Shown piece by piece: positions 56,601 through 61,885 of a stretch of DNA of 64,000 bases. Location of the stretch: the NCBI GenBank assembly GCA_036245525.1, contig BTPG01000006.1, positions 74,320,727-74,384,726 of the forward strand, in the 5' to 3' direction. A program made the position numbers and the translations under genes. The stretch comes from Semisulcospira habei. Taxonomy: Eukaryota; Mollusca; Gastropoda; Semisulcospiridae. The notes below the pieces were generated by a model, which saw only the letters and a list, made by a program, of their open reading frames with translations, was not told where the DNA came from and did not search any database. The first letter of the stretch is position 1. The number at the start of each line of letters is the position of its first letter.

Positions 56601-58589
56601 TTACCATCAGGTATCTCTGTAACAAATTTGGGTTTGAAGCTGTGAATAGTATTTGAGAAAACATTTTTAGTCAAAATATGGCTATTTTGGACCTATTTCC
56701 TGAGCTATTGTAACCCTTGACCTTTCCGAGGGATCAACCAAATTAGTATGCATAGAAAGGTCTTCCTATCAGGTATCTCTGTAGCAAGTTTGGGCTTGAA
56801 ATTGTGAATAGTATTTGAGAAAAAAGCATCTTTTGTCAAAATATGACTTTTCACCTATTTCTTGACCGCTTGTGACCCTTGACCTTTCCGAGGGCTCATC
56901 CAAATTAGTATGCATAGATAGGTCTTACCATCAGGTATCTCTGTAGTTTGGGTTTGAAGTTGTGAATAGTATTTGAAAAAAAACACATCTTTTGTCAAAA
57001 TATGACAATATTTTGGACTTATTTCCTGAGGTCTTGTGGCCGAGGGATCAACCAAATTAGTATGCATAGAAAGTCTTACCATCAGGTATCTTTGTACCAA
57101 GTTTGGGTTTTAAGTTGTGAATGATATTTGAGAAAAAAAAATTATGTCAAAATATAGCTATTTTTAACCATTTCCTGATCCCCTGTGACCTTGACCTTTG
57201 TTAGAGGTCACTCAAATTGGTATGTTTAGAAAGGTTTTGCAACAAAGTATCCTTGGGCCAAGTTTGAAGACTGTGGCTTGAATAGTCTCCGAGAAAATGC
57301 CAACGTTAAAATTTACCATGGACGACGGCAGAGGGACGACGGTCGACCACTGGCCCAAAACATACTCACTTTTGCTTTGCATGTGAACCAAAAATGAACT
57401 TATACCTGCTGTGTTTCAAGTACGCAATGGACTGTAGAGTGCCTGGGACAGATTTTGTGTCATGCTGTCTGTCCCCATGAAGGAAAATTTCAAATCCTAG
57501 TGGAAAGCTTGATACTATTATGTTAAACCAATATAAAAAAAATACTTTCCACCCAGAAAACAGTACCTGGTTTTTAGCTTTCACAGATACAAATTAACTC
57601 TTTTCAAGTTGTATTCACGAGGCAATAAAGGAGTATTAGTTCAGTATTCAGTATTCCACTTAGGTAGTACTTCTTTTTGCCCTTCTTCACGCTCACTTCC
57701 TCTGACTCGTCGTCTGTTTCGTGGCGTTTTCGCTTTGGTGGCATAGTTGAGTGAAAACTTGGGAACTATTACAACAAGTGATCACAGACAGCTCGATAAA
57801 ATCTCACGCTCGACTGATATAAAATGCAGGCTTTACGCATGCGTCAAACATCCAAAATGGAAGTAAAATGCTAATTGGATACTATTTTTAGACTGGCCAA
57901 TCGAGAAAGCTTTTACTTATGTTCAATTACAGATACACGGAAAAGCGGAAAAAAAGGTTCAAATGTGGAAATCTTCCGCATAATGCAGGAGAGTAAACAG
58001 GTCTGAGTAATATCTCTTTTATAAACATTCTTAATATGTCTTACCATGCTACACAAAAGGACTAACTTAACTTTTGAAGCTGGAAAGTGGTTAAATGAAG
58101 TTTTTTGTTCTTTTCTCCTCTGCTACATCCTCTTGTTGCACACATGGCGCAGTAGAAACGTCTCTTAAGTGTGCCTACTCACATGGCTTGCAAATGGAAT
58201 GGCAGAACTTTTTGGCTGTGGCAAGACAGCATGGAGAGCCAGTTTTATTGGTGAATTTTAGCAATCAAACCCTGCCCTGTTAAAGGGGACCTATGGATGC
58301 ATTCCCTACGGGGTTACTGGGTTATTCTAATGCGTACTAACGAGTACTCTACTGTTACATATATCACAGATAAAGGCAACACAATTTTCATAAGGCACTA
58401 CAGCGGAAGGTTAGCATACTGCTACATATTACCTTTGTCCAGAAAGTCATTCCATTTCTTGGACCAAGCGGATAGCATGGAGGCATATTTCTTTTCAATT
58501 TCACTGCGTGATTCGATCAGCTGTTTCAGGTGATCGCACAGCTTGTAACCATTGTCGCAACGCTTCACAGTGCGCATGTACTTGCCCAC
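26519..58589 (-). CDS. PACSIN: PACSIN/syndapin, F-BAR and SH3 endocytic adaptor (gene span, 5' partial)
   Basis: Coding exons in order: 58589-58433, 55504-55305, 54481-54344, 48224-48099, 43419-43319, 42952-42832, 30511-30288, 29891-29784, 27279-27107, 26625-26519. All introns are GT-AG and phases agree throughout, giving 484 codons plus TGA. Residues 1-281 form the F-BAR domain, 282-428 a serine-rich, acidic linker with two NPF motifs (365-367 and 405-407), and 430-484 an SH3 domain with ALYDY and YVERI. Animal family members are about 440-490 residues, so only roughly the first 20-25 residues are missing. PACSINs bend plasma and endosomal membranes, bind dynamin and N-WASP through SH3, and bind EHD proteins through NPF. 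Introns reach 12.3 kb through transposon insertion. Confidence 0.96.
26753..26954. mobile_element. Palindromic MITE, family A, in the last PACSIN intron
   Basis: TTAACCCCAAGGCTGCATTT to GGGCTAAATGGGTTAA; a 202-bp near-perfect example. It fills almost half of the 481-bp final intron, so the PACSIN pre-mRNA would contain this hairpin close to the terminal exon. Confidence 0.82.
27107..27279 (-). CDS. PACSIN: PACSIN exon, second NPF motif and start of SH3
   Basis: 173 bp. It encodes [20 protein letters not shown], then [20 protein letters not shown], the N-terminal half of the SH3 domain with its ALYDY aromatic patch. Acceptor TTTTTACAG; donor GCAG|GTTGGT. Confidence 0.95.
28186..28269. mobile_element. 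Perfect 84-bp hairpin MITE, family D
   Basis: Two 39-bp arms, starting CTCTCTGGCTGTCCATGGTG and ending GCCAGAGAG, are exact reverse complements around CTGCAA. TTAA lies directly to the left. Perfect arms suggest a very young insertion or active sequence homogenisation. It sits in a PACSIN intron and would fold in the pre-mRNA. Confidence 0.85.
28837..29043. mobile_element. B-type hairpin variant
   Basis: Starts TTAACCCATAAAGCCCTG; hairpin GATATTTAAGGATGTGTCAG ... CTGATGCCAACCTTGAAATATC. The distal part (TTTGATAATTTCATCC, GGGCGTAAG) also appears inverted near 54160-54190, so this variant has at least a second, partial copy. Confidence 0.6.
29784..29891 (-). CDS. PACSIN: PACSIN exon, acidic linker with first NPF motif
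   Basis: 108 bp. It encodes [20 protein letters not shown] followed by [17 protein letters not shown] within an acidic context is the EH-domain (EHD protein) ligand known in PACSINs. Donor is AAA|GTATAA, a weaker match but phase-consistent with the next exon. Confidence 0.92.
30080..30149. mobile_element. 70-bp TTAA-flanked hairpin, family F
   Basis: TTAACCCCTTTGCACATGCA ... ACTGGTACTGTTTACAGTAC ... TGCATGCACATGTGGGTTAA. The TTAACCCCTTTGC terminus resembles piggyBac-type ends. Related half-copies lie near 22205, 24188 and 63360-63680. Confidence 0.7.
30288..30511 (-). CDS. PACSIN: PACSIN exon, linker region
   Basis: 224 bp, phase 0 in and two bases out. It begins [12 protein letters not shown], which aligns with the segment right after the F-BAR domain. 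It then encodes a low-complexity linker with [17 protein letters not shown] and Ser/Thr/Ala-rich repeats. Such linkers carry phosphorylation sites that regulate SH3 availability in known family members. The upstream intron is 12.3 kb. Confidence 0.93.
30581..30942 (-). mobile_element. SINE-like retroposon, copy 2
   Basis: Flanked by a perfect 13-bp repeat AAACCTGTTTTGA (30568-30580 and 30943-30955). It has the same body as copy 1 (TACATTGCTTAACATCCCGA at the 3' end; CCACCCAGGTCTGCCC at the 5' end) but a shortened ATCA-type tail. It lies in the 12.3-kb PACSIN intron. Confidence 0.88.
31319..31833 (-). mobile_element. 5'-truncated RTE retrotransposon
   Basis: About 515 bp, closely matching 409-925 of the large RTE copy (same ACTTACTTACGCCTGTCACC 3' end). 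It encodes only the end of the reverse-transcriptase protein, with a frame break. The 8-bp repeat TTGACCTT at 31311-31318 and 31834-31841 is the TSD, cut into an H monomer whose sequence resumes with TCTGAGGGGTCATCC. Confidence 0.88.
32695..33074 (-). mobile_element. SINE-like retroposon, copy 3
   Basis: Perfect 14-bp TSD GGTACCACGTTTGA (32681-32694 and 33075-33088), inside an H monomer whose text continues seamlessly (GGTTGAAGTTGTGAATAG). Nearly identical to copy 1, including an added ACACATGGGGCCTAAATAAA stretch. Confidence 0.92.
33499..33673. repeat. DIRS-1 left inverted terminal repeat
   Basis: Starts CCGATGACATTACTAATTGG and is about 95% complementary to 40811-40985, including ATCCTAGGGGAGGCAATCAC and GTGCCATAGCCCGGACACCC. 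Confidence 0.9.
33722..33812. repeat. DIRS-1 internal complementary region
   Basis: AGTAATGTCATCGGTAAGTA plus TTTTTTCGAAAAAATATATT mirror the left terminus. ATTGTCTCAAAATCATTACC and GATGACATTACTAATTGG mirror the right terminus. The junction lies near 33779. It is the presumed template for circularisation during replication. Confidence 0.88.
33939..35655 (-). pseudogene. DIRS-1 tyrosine recombinase, disrupted
   Basis: The N-terminal part (35655-35115) has [18 protein letters not shown] and, after a frame change, [11 protein letters not shown] and [15 protein letters not shown] with the first catalytic Arg. The C-terminal part (34238-33939) has [28 protein letters not shown] with the catalytic Tyr. 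The expected His of the H-x-x-R box is Gln here. A 729-bp MITE splits the two halves. The enzyme would have integrated the DIRS circle. Confidence 0.88.
34324..35052. mobile_element. 729-bp TTAA MITE inside the DIRS-1 recombinase
   Basis: Flanked by TTAA at 34320-34323 and 35053-35056. The ends CCTTTTGCCACCG and CATCGTCAAAAGG are inverted repeats of about 9 bp. Comparison with DIRS-2, which is continuous here (CAGGTACACATGTAAGGCTC), shows the site was joined before insertion. There is no transposase ORF. The right side has repeated GGCAAYGG and CACACRTGTGYG phrases. Confidence 0.85.
35683..35830 (-). mobile_element. Short non-LTR 3' tail inserted in DIRS-1
   Basis: On the minus strand it contains GCAATAAAGTTCTATCATAT with a repeated ATCAT-type end, resembling the 3' terminus of a LINE-type element. 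An adjoining (CA)n stretch lies at 35804-35826. It falls between the RNase H and recombinase regions. No clear TSD was found. Confidence 0.45.
36162..38037 (-). pseudogene. DIRS-1 reverse transcriptase and RNase H
   Basis: [34 protein letters not shown] (motif A), [16 protein letters not shown] (motif B), [10 protein letters not shown] (motif C, catalytic DD). A frameshift near 37140 moves the frame. RNase H then follows with [39 protein letters not shown] and LADALSR (the D-E-D-D set). Downstream is the DIRS-typical [20 protein letters not shown], followed by a stop. The region 36146-35835 continues this domain in another frame ([11 protein letters not shown]). Confidence 0.92.
38040..40573 (-). 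pseudogene. DIRS-1 Gag-like ORF with Cys-rich N-terminal part
   Basis: The upstream part near 40573-40373 encodes [12 protein letters not shown] and [16 protein letters not shown], a zinc-finger-like CxxC array. The main part (39467-38620) is open, with [32 protein letters not shown] and a C-terminal region ([14 protein letters not shown]) conserved in DIRS-2. The SINE-like insertion then breaks it; the frame resumes as [16 protein letters not shown]. Such ORFs are taken as Gag by position; that function is inferred. Confidence 0.75.
38240..38615 (-). mobile_element. SINE-like retroposon, copy 4, inside DIRS-1 gag
   Basis: Same body as copies 1-3, flanked by a diverged repeat (GCGCTACTGAA / GCGTTGACTGAA). 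It interrupts the Gag reading frame. In DIRS-2 the corresponding place (near 51212) is uninterrupted, so this insertion postdates the DIRS copy. Confidence 0.85.
40811..40985. repeat. DIRS-1 right inverted terminal repeat
   Basis: The inverse of 33499-33673, ending GTAATGTCATCGG. The element's outer edge continues to about 40998 (TAATGATTTTGAGA), as deduced from the internal complementary region. Confidence 0.9.
41910..42122. mobile_element. Palindromic MITE, family A, older copy
   Basis: TTAACCCATTTAGCCTCACA to GGGGCTAAACAGGTTAA. Hairpin arms CTTCAAGGATAGTGTCAGAT and the inverse ending CTCTACCCTTTCATT have decayed. Confidence 0.7.
42515..42765. repeat. Poly-C and C-rich low-complexity tract
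   Basis: A run of about 24 C residues, then CCCCCACCCCCTCCCTCC-type repeats for about 130 bp. The long open frames on both strands come from this composition. It lies 70 bp from the PACSIN exon at 42832, on the downstream side. Confidence 0.75.
42832..42952 (-). CDS. PACSIN: PACSIN exon, end of the F-BAR domain
   Basis: 121 bp, ends in phase 0. It encodes [24 protein letters not shown] and [12 protein letters not shown], the family's terminal F-BAR motif (GMPMNWPQFE in vertebrates). Acceptor CTGTAG|G; donor GAG|GTAAGT. A 366-bp intron separates it from the previous exon, one of the few short introns here. Confidence 0.96.
43319..43419 (-). CDS. PACSIN: PACSIN exon, F-BAR helix
   Basis: 101 bp, phase 0 in, two bases out (AA|G lysine). 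It encodes [20 protein letters not shown] then [12 protein letters not shown], equivalent to the VFEQCQQFEEKR segment of vertebrate PACSINs. Acceptor ATTTCAG; donor AAA|GTGAGT. Confidence 0.95.
44330..44530. repeat. Minisatellite in the LTR candidate
   Basis: About five variable units (33-70 bp) built on CCCCACACCTGAAATAGGGT and GGTTGAGACT. It seeds spurious ORFs on the minus strand. Confidence 0.65.
45571..45790. repeat. 55-bp tandem repeat, four units
   Basis: Units start at 45571, 45626, 45681 and 45736 (TTTGAAAGCGATCATACTGG ... CACCGCGTCAGGAATACTGC). Units 1-3 are nearly identical; the last diverges (AATGCCACGTCAGGACTAC). Confidence 0.85.
46986..47913 (+). mobile_element. piggyBac-like internal-deletion derivative
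   Basis: The 928-bp element has inverted ends CCCTTTCGCC and GGTGGCGAAAGGG. TTAA follows on the right (47914-47917) and is shared with the next MITE. The left TTAA has decayed. Direct repeats of CGCCGCCGATCTCGCC lie inside the left end (46994 and 47028). It has an ORF fragment and a plus-strand AATAAA near 47705. It appears to keep the transposase N-terminus and 3' UTR, with the catalytic middle deleted. Confidence 0.65.
47240..47542 (+). pseudogene. N-terminal fragment of a possible piggyBac-type transposase
   Basis: ATG in good context (TTGTGATGGCT) opens [20 protein letters not shown], then an acidic stretch with [20 protein letters not shown], ending after about 100 residues ([12 protein letters not shown], stop). 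A short basic then acidic, DSD-like N-terminus is typical of piggyBac transposases; no DDD catalytic core is present. The assignment rests on context (TTAA, CCCTTT ends) plus this composition. Confidence 0.5.
47914..48079. mobile_element. Palindromic MITE, family B, next to a PACSIN splice site
   Basis: TTAACCCATTTCATCCTGAT to CAGGATGAAAAGGGTTAA, 166 bp with a shortened left flank. The hairpin is intact. It shares its left TTAA with the piggyBac-like derivative and ends 19 bp from the 5' splice site of the exon at 48099. Confidence 0.82.
48099..48224 (-). CDS. PACSIN: PACSIN exon, F-BAR helix
   Basis: 126 bp, 42 codons, phase 0 to 0. It encodes [20 protein letters not shown] then [11 protein letters not shown], matching the family's KLQDKVDKC... 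and YMENM segments. Donor GAG|GTACAT. The first 5' splice-site bases are followed after only 19 bp by a family B hairpin MITE (47914-48079). Confidence 0.95.
48519..48686. repeat. DIRS-2 left inverted terminal repeat
   Basis: Begins with GATGGTATTACTGATAGGAA and is complementary with gaps to 53790-53972 (ACTCCCATATACGGATACAA, GGAGGCTACTCGG). Confidence 0.88.
48722..48820. repeat. DIRS-2 internal complementary region
   Basis: It joins the inverse of the extreme left end (AAATTCATTTTAAAGAAAAA) to the inverse of the extreme right end (GTTTCCTCAAAACACATTAC). The junction lies near 48781. The inner copy reads ATCATTAAG where the terminus has CTTACAGAT, showing some divergence. Confidence 0.87.
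49020..49700 (-). pseudogene. DIRS-2 tyrosine recombinase, deleted and frameshifted
   Basis: The N-terminal part shows [20 protein letters not shown] and [12 protein letters not shown]. Compared with DIRS-1, about 75-90 bp are missing next (near 49490), removing the [12 protein letters not shown] box with the first catalytic Arg. The C-terminal part has [13 protein letters not shown], with the H-x-x-R His present, then a frameshift near 49100. The final TFAHFYL with Tyr is encoded in the shifted frame near 49025-49045. Confidence 0.85.
49801..50922 (-). pseudogene. DIRS-2 RT and RNase H remnants
   Basis: RT fragments include [26 protein letters not shown] (catalytic DD) and [11 protein letters not shown], each in changing frames. 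RNase H retains [20 protein letters not shown]. The segment after it is abnormal: [15 protein letters not shown] replaces the expected domain and matches the element's own recombinase (see finding at 49871). About 570-600 bp of the DIRS-1 region between RNase H and recombinase is absent. Confidence 0.85.
50757..53394 (-). pseudogene. DIRS-2 Gag-like region
   Basis: Fragments match DIRS-1 Gag: [52 protein letters not shown] and [10 protein letters not shown]. The upstream part is Arg/Ser-rich. A CxxC segment near 53250-53280 ([11 protein letters not shown] in one frame) corresponds to the DIRS-1 Cys-rich region. Many frame changes occur. Higher G+C and CpG content than the surrounding intron marks the element. 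Confidence 0.72.
52900..53100. repeat. 72-bp tandem repeat in DIRS-2 gag leader
   Basis: Three units, with CGGTCATGGGTGACTTAA near 52907, a second near 52979 and a third near 53051, each followed by CCCATCCGTGGTATTCTG. The 72-bp period keeps frame (24 codons), so the repeat could expand a protein without a frameshift. DIRS-1 shows no equivalent. Confidence 0.82.
54137..54290. repeat. Family E hairpin interrupted by half of a B-type variant
   Basis: Outer arms GGTGCTGGTCCTTGATTT and CTAAAATCACAGGCCAGCAC enclose a segment (TTAACTCATTTACGCCC, ATCCACATCCTG) matching the inverted variant at 28837. It lies 55 bp from the PACSIN exon at 54344, on the downstream side. Confidence 0.5.
54344..54481 (-). 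CDS. PACSIN: PACSIN exon, F-BAR central helix
   Basis: 138 bp, 46 codons, phase 0 to 0. It encodes [20 protein letters not shown] and TACRTEKST, the conserved AQKPW start of the long central helix, then a more variable Asn/Ser-rich stretch ending STDS. The donor is AGC|GTATGT. An alternative donor slightly upstream cannot be excluded by eye, but this one keeps phase. Confidence 0.9.
55053..55260. mobile_element. Palindromic MITE, family B, beside a PACSIN exon
   Basis: TTAACATCCTGTGGCGGAAT to CAGGATGAAAAGGGTTAA; hairpin arms AGTTCAAGGGTGGTGCCAGA and inverse are almost perfect. Its edge is 44 bp from the 5' splice site at 55304. Confidence 0.82.
55305..55504 (-). CDS. PACSIN: PACSIN exon, F-BAR with wedge-loop segment
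   Basis: 200 bp, phase 1 in and phase 0 out. It encodes [13 protein letters not shown], then [12 protein letters not shown] and [14 protein letters not shown]. The last string is the family signature next to the wedge loop that inserts into membrane. Acceptor CACGTGCCAG; donor GAAG|GTGAGA. A family B hairpin MITE starts 44 bp inside the downstream intron. Confidence 0.95.
55688..57395 (+). repeat. H-family element with an inserted Harbinger-like MITE
   Basis: Begins AACAATAAAGGCAAAGCC and GGCTCACGTG, ends CACTTTTGCTTTGCATGTGA. Monomers of about 160 bp start near 55990, 56715, 56878, 57020 and 57187. A 558-bp insertion splits the first GTCTTACCATCAGGTATCT phrase. Confidence 0.75.
56043..56600. 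mobile_element. PIF/Harbinger-like MITE
   Basis: 558 bp with inverted ends GAGGCTGGGCCCACGCTACC and GGTAGCGTGTGCCCAACTTC (3 mismatches in 20). It is flanked by TTA at 56040-56042 and 56601-56603; the H sequence GTCT|TA...CCATCAGG is rejoined if it is removed. A 3-bp TTA duplication is typical of PIF/Harbinger. The interior has a second hairpin (GGAGACGTGCCGCAT / ATGCGGCGCGTCTCC). Non-coding. Confidence 0.7.
57604..57744 (-). CDS. Small basic ORF, possible first exon of an unidentified gene
   Basis: 46 codons from [23 protein letters not shown] then KGKKKYYL and an apolar tail before a stop. The first 27 residues alternate basic and acidic clusters, like a nuclear protein N-terminus; the apolar tail may be intron read-through. 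No strong donor is visible, though. It lies inside a PACSIN intron, on the same strand, outside recognised repeats. It could also be a transposase N-terminus. Confidence 0.25.
   Translation of the reverse strand: MPPKRKRHETDDESEEVSVKKGKKKYYLSGILNTELILLYCLVNTT
58433..58589 (-). CDS. PACSIN: PACSIN exon, first F-BAR helix
   Basis: 157 bp, entered in phase 0 and left in phase 1 (FLDK|G). It encodes [20 protein letters not shown] and then [15 protein letters not shown] sequence ([21 protein letters not shown]), the conserved start of the F-BAR domain. The acceptor is TTTTGTGCAG and the donor AAAG|GTAATA. The preceding coding exon, expected to end just before this VGKY, was not found up to 64000. 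Confidence 0.95.
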
Positions 58590-58700
58590 CTGCACAAAAC
58601 GATTATATATAAAATGTAATACGCATACAAGGCAGCGGGCGAGTCTGCAAAGGCTGATGTCAGACCAAAGACCTTTTCCATAGCAAGTGGTTTAACCCAT

Positions 58701-58889
58701 TTAACCCCATTTCCAAATTTTGGTGATGTCACCTAAAGACCAGTTACGGGAGATAGACCAACCGTGATAATTCAAGGGTAGTGCCAGATGAACTTGGTGC
58801 CTGAAGGTGCCAAGCTCATCTGGCACTACCCTTGAATTATCATGGTCAATCCATTTCCTGCTGTTCGGCGCTGGGGCTAAATGGGTTAA
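58701..58889. mobile_element. Palindromic MITE, family A
   Basis: TTAACCCCATTTCC to GGGGCTAAATGGGTTAA. Arms TAATTCAAGGGTAGTGCCAG and inverse are nearly perfect around a CCTGAAGG loop. A second TTAA lies just outside at 58692. It is 112 bp upstream of the first PACSIN exon found. Confidence 0.8.
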
Positions 58890-58899
58890 ACGTGATAGC

Positions 58900-60140
58900 A
58901 AATAAATGCTGTCTGACTTTATGGCTCCCAGGACTGCAACAAACTCAGGCTGACCTGTGTTGCAATAATTTTGTAGAATATAAATGAATAGTATGACTAA
59001 TAGCAAAAACCAAACTTCCCTTATAGTCTAGCAGCTTACGCAATTTCTGCAGAAGTAAGTAGTTCGTCAAAAGAGTAACAATGGTTTGCAGGTACGAAAC
59101 GAAAGTACTAATGCCATATAGTTTATGCATGGCAAGAATATTTGTCCTTAGGATGGAGACATTTTTGTAGAAGTGTTTTTCGAAAGCTATTTTTTGATGT
59201 GAGGGAACCAGTCCTCATACACAGCCCGGATAAGGTGCAAGACATTTTTTGTGCATAACATTTCAAGCAGACAAGTTACAAGTGTATTCCATTGAGTAAA
59301 TTAAAATCATGAGCAAGTAAACTTGCATACATATATACGATAAAATAAGTTTAAAAGTATTATTTTTAATGCGGTAAGCATACTCGCGTCGCTAGTTTCA
59401 AAATGGCAGTCAGCGAGATGCCTTCGAAGAAGTCAATCAGACGCGCACGGTTGATGCAGCTTTACTTTGCTCCTGAAGTGAAACAGAGATTATTTTCGAT
59501 TTGAACACTGAAGAACATCTTATCAACGTCAAATACGTTATTTTTCCTGGTCTTGAAAACAGCCTTTTCCATAGGCTTTTGTCTTTTGTGCGAGGAAAGC
59601 ATATCAAAAATAAACTCCCTTTGTGCATGTTGTGCAATGTGTCTGTCGACCATCTTCAACATTCTGAAGACTTTTGTCCGGATAAAACATGCATGTTGTT
59701 CGTCTGTTTTTCAGCCTAACGGCTCTAAGTGCAGGTCTGCTCTTTTTTTTTTTTTATTAGTGGAGATGGGATTTTTAACTGGTCAAGCACACTTGTATCC
59801 GAGAGTGAAATCCATCTCCGAACCGTTTCCATCTAAATCACCATGTTCAGCTAAATATAAAAATTTTAGTTTTTGCAACCCATTCAACCAATCCGCACTC
59901 AAGTACTCACAAAGACTCTTAATCGGGACTGCATGAGACACAATACAGATAGTAGCCCTCTCCATTATATTACATGTTTTATTTATTTATTTATTATTGA
60001 TTCATTTATGTATTCACTTACATATTTATTTATTATTTATCCTTTTAATTATGGATGGAAGGAATTCCTTGATGCACATAATCACTATAGTGGTATGGTA
60101 GTGGCCACCAAGGAGAGGAAATTTGTTTTCAATATCAATA
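58900..60140. other. Gene-free stretch upstream of the first PACSIN exon found
   Basis: No exon encoding the expected PACSIN N-terminus was found on the minus strand. Short open frames near 59404 and 59553 (plus) have no recognisable motifs. Poly-T occurs near 59742-59756 and ATTT repeats near 59975-60040. Confidence 0.4.
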
Positions 60141-60293
60141 GTGCATGTTCATAATCTATCCTTTACTTAACATGCATATTCATAGGTCCCAGGTATCTCC
60201 AACTTATTTTATTTATTATTTTATTTATTTATTTATTTTTTATTTGTTTGTTTGTTTGTGATTTATGTTTGCACATACACAACAGCATAAAAT

Positions 60294-60654
60294 GATTGAT
60301 TGTACATTGCTTAACATCCCGACAGCAACAAGACATCTCAGGACGTGCCTGCACTGCTTGTAAAAAAACAAAACTAAACAGAATATTGAATGTATGTCGC
60401 CAGCCGGTCTAATACACTAAATAAACCTAACCAGACCATTTAGCAACACACATCCAATATCCAGAGCTACAGTCAGTGCAGACAGTAGGGAGAGTTTAAA
60501 AAAGAAAAATACAGGTGAATGTACCAAGGGTAGACAGAAACACATGCCCCAGAATAGAGGGGAAAACCCACCCTGTGGGGCTGACCAGGGTGACCCTGGG
60601 AACTAAAAAGTAGTTAACCCCACCCAAGTCCCCCAGGGCAGACCCGGGTGGGGG
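60294..60654 (-). mobile_element. SINE-like retroposon, copy 5
   Basis: Same body as the other copies; flanks CAGCATAAAATGA and CAGCATACAAGATGA look like a diverged TSD. It inserted into a unit of the tandem array, whose CAGCATACAAGA phrase supports that reading. Confidence 0.82.
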
Positions 60655-61469
60655 ACATCAGCATACAAGATGAGAACATACATTTACACATATACGGAAA
60701 CATGTGATGTGAACATAACATGTACACATATGGTAATAGGTGCATACCACCCACTCCCCACCCCACATACAAAACCACAGAACACCCATTAAAAGACATG
60801 CACATCTGTGCATGTTCATAATATATCCTTTACTTGGTATTTATATGTCCTAATTATTTAAATTTATTATTTATTTTTATTTGTTTGAAAAGTAGGTTTT
60901 GTACATATGCTGATGTTCTCATACACATACATGGTAATACTGCCCACTCCCAACCCCACTCCACAACCAGAGAACATCCACCAAAAGACACATCTGTGCA
61001 TGTTCATAATCTATCCTTTACTTAGCATTCATATGTCCCACGTATCTTGACTTACTTTATCTTTTTTATTTAACCACCATGAGATGGCGTTAGTCGCCTG
61101 CTCGACATTAAACCCAAATAACTATTTATTTAAATTATTTATTTTGTTTGTTTGTAATGCAGCTTTTGTACATACACATCAGCATACAAGAAAATATACA
61201 CATATATAGATGGTAATAGGTGCCATACTGCCTGCTCCCAACCCCTACCTAGATACACACATAAAACCGCAGAACACCTGCCAAAGGACATGCACATCTG
61301 TGTATGTTCATATTTTTTATCTATCCTTTACCTAGCATGCATATGTCCCAAGTACCTTAGACTTACTTTATCTTATTTATTAAAATTATTTATTTTGTTT
61401 GTAATGTAGGTTTTGTACATACACATCAGCATACAGCTCAAGAACATACACCATGGTGCCCCTGTGCAT

Positions 61470-61885
61470 GTGGCCACCAGTACTATTCTGTCAGATCTGT
61501 CACACCCAGCCAATCATCTCTTCGAGCTTCTGCCCTCTGGCCGAAGGTTCCGTGCTTTTAAAGCCAGAACCTCTCGATTCAGATGCATTTTTTTTCTCCA
61601 GAAGCTGTCCTCAATACATCACCATGCATGGAACAACGTGATTCCATGATTTGTGACATATGACCGATTTGTCTTTAATATTGTGTTTATCTATCTTTTA
61701 GTGCTTTATATTGTGATGTTTGTTTTTTTGTTGCATATATGTTGTACATATTATTATTATCATTATTTATGTCACTTGATTCCTTGTTTTATTTAATTAT
61801 TTTACACCAGTGCTGAAAAGAAAAATTTCCATATAAAATCTTTTTTATCTGGACAATAAAGTTTTTGAATCTTTGAATCTTGAAT
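61470..61885 (+). mobile_element. 3' end of a non-LTR retrotransposon
   Basis: It encodes the last part of a reverse-transcriptase protein: HPANHLFELLPSGRRFRAF, ARTSRFRCIFF, then a stop near 61648. An A+T-rich 3' UTR follows, with AATAAAG near 61855 and a TTTGAATC-repeat tail. The HPA..LF.LLPSGRR.R motif is common at the C-terminus of CR1/jockey-like elements. Clade is not assigned. It is one of the few plus-strand retroelements here. Confidence 0.7.

Noticed and set aside
59404..59510. Short plus-strand frame starting MAVSEMPSKKS
   Set aside because: Only about 33 codons, no splice donor at its end and no recognisable motif; kept out for lack of support.
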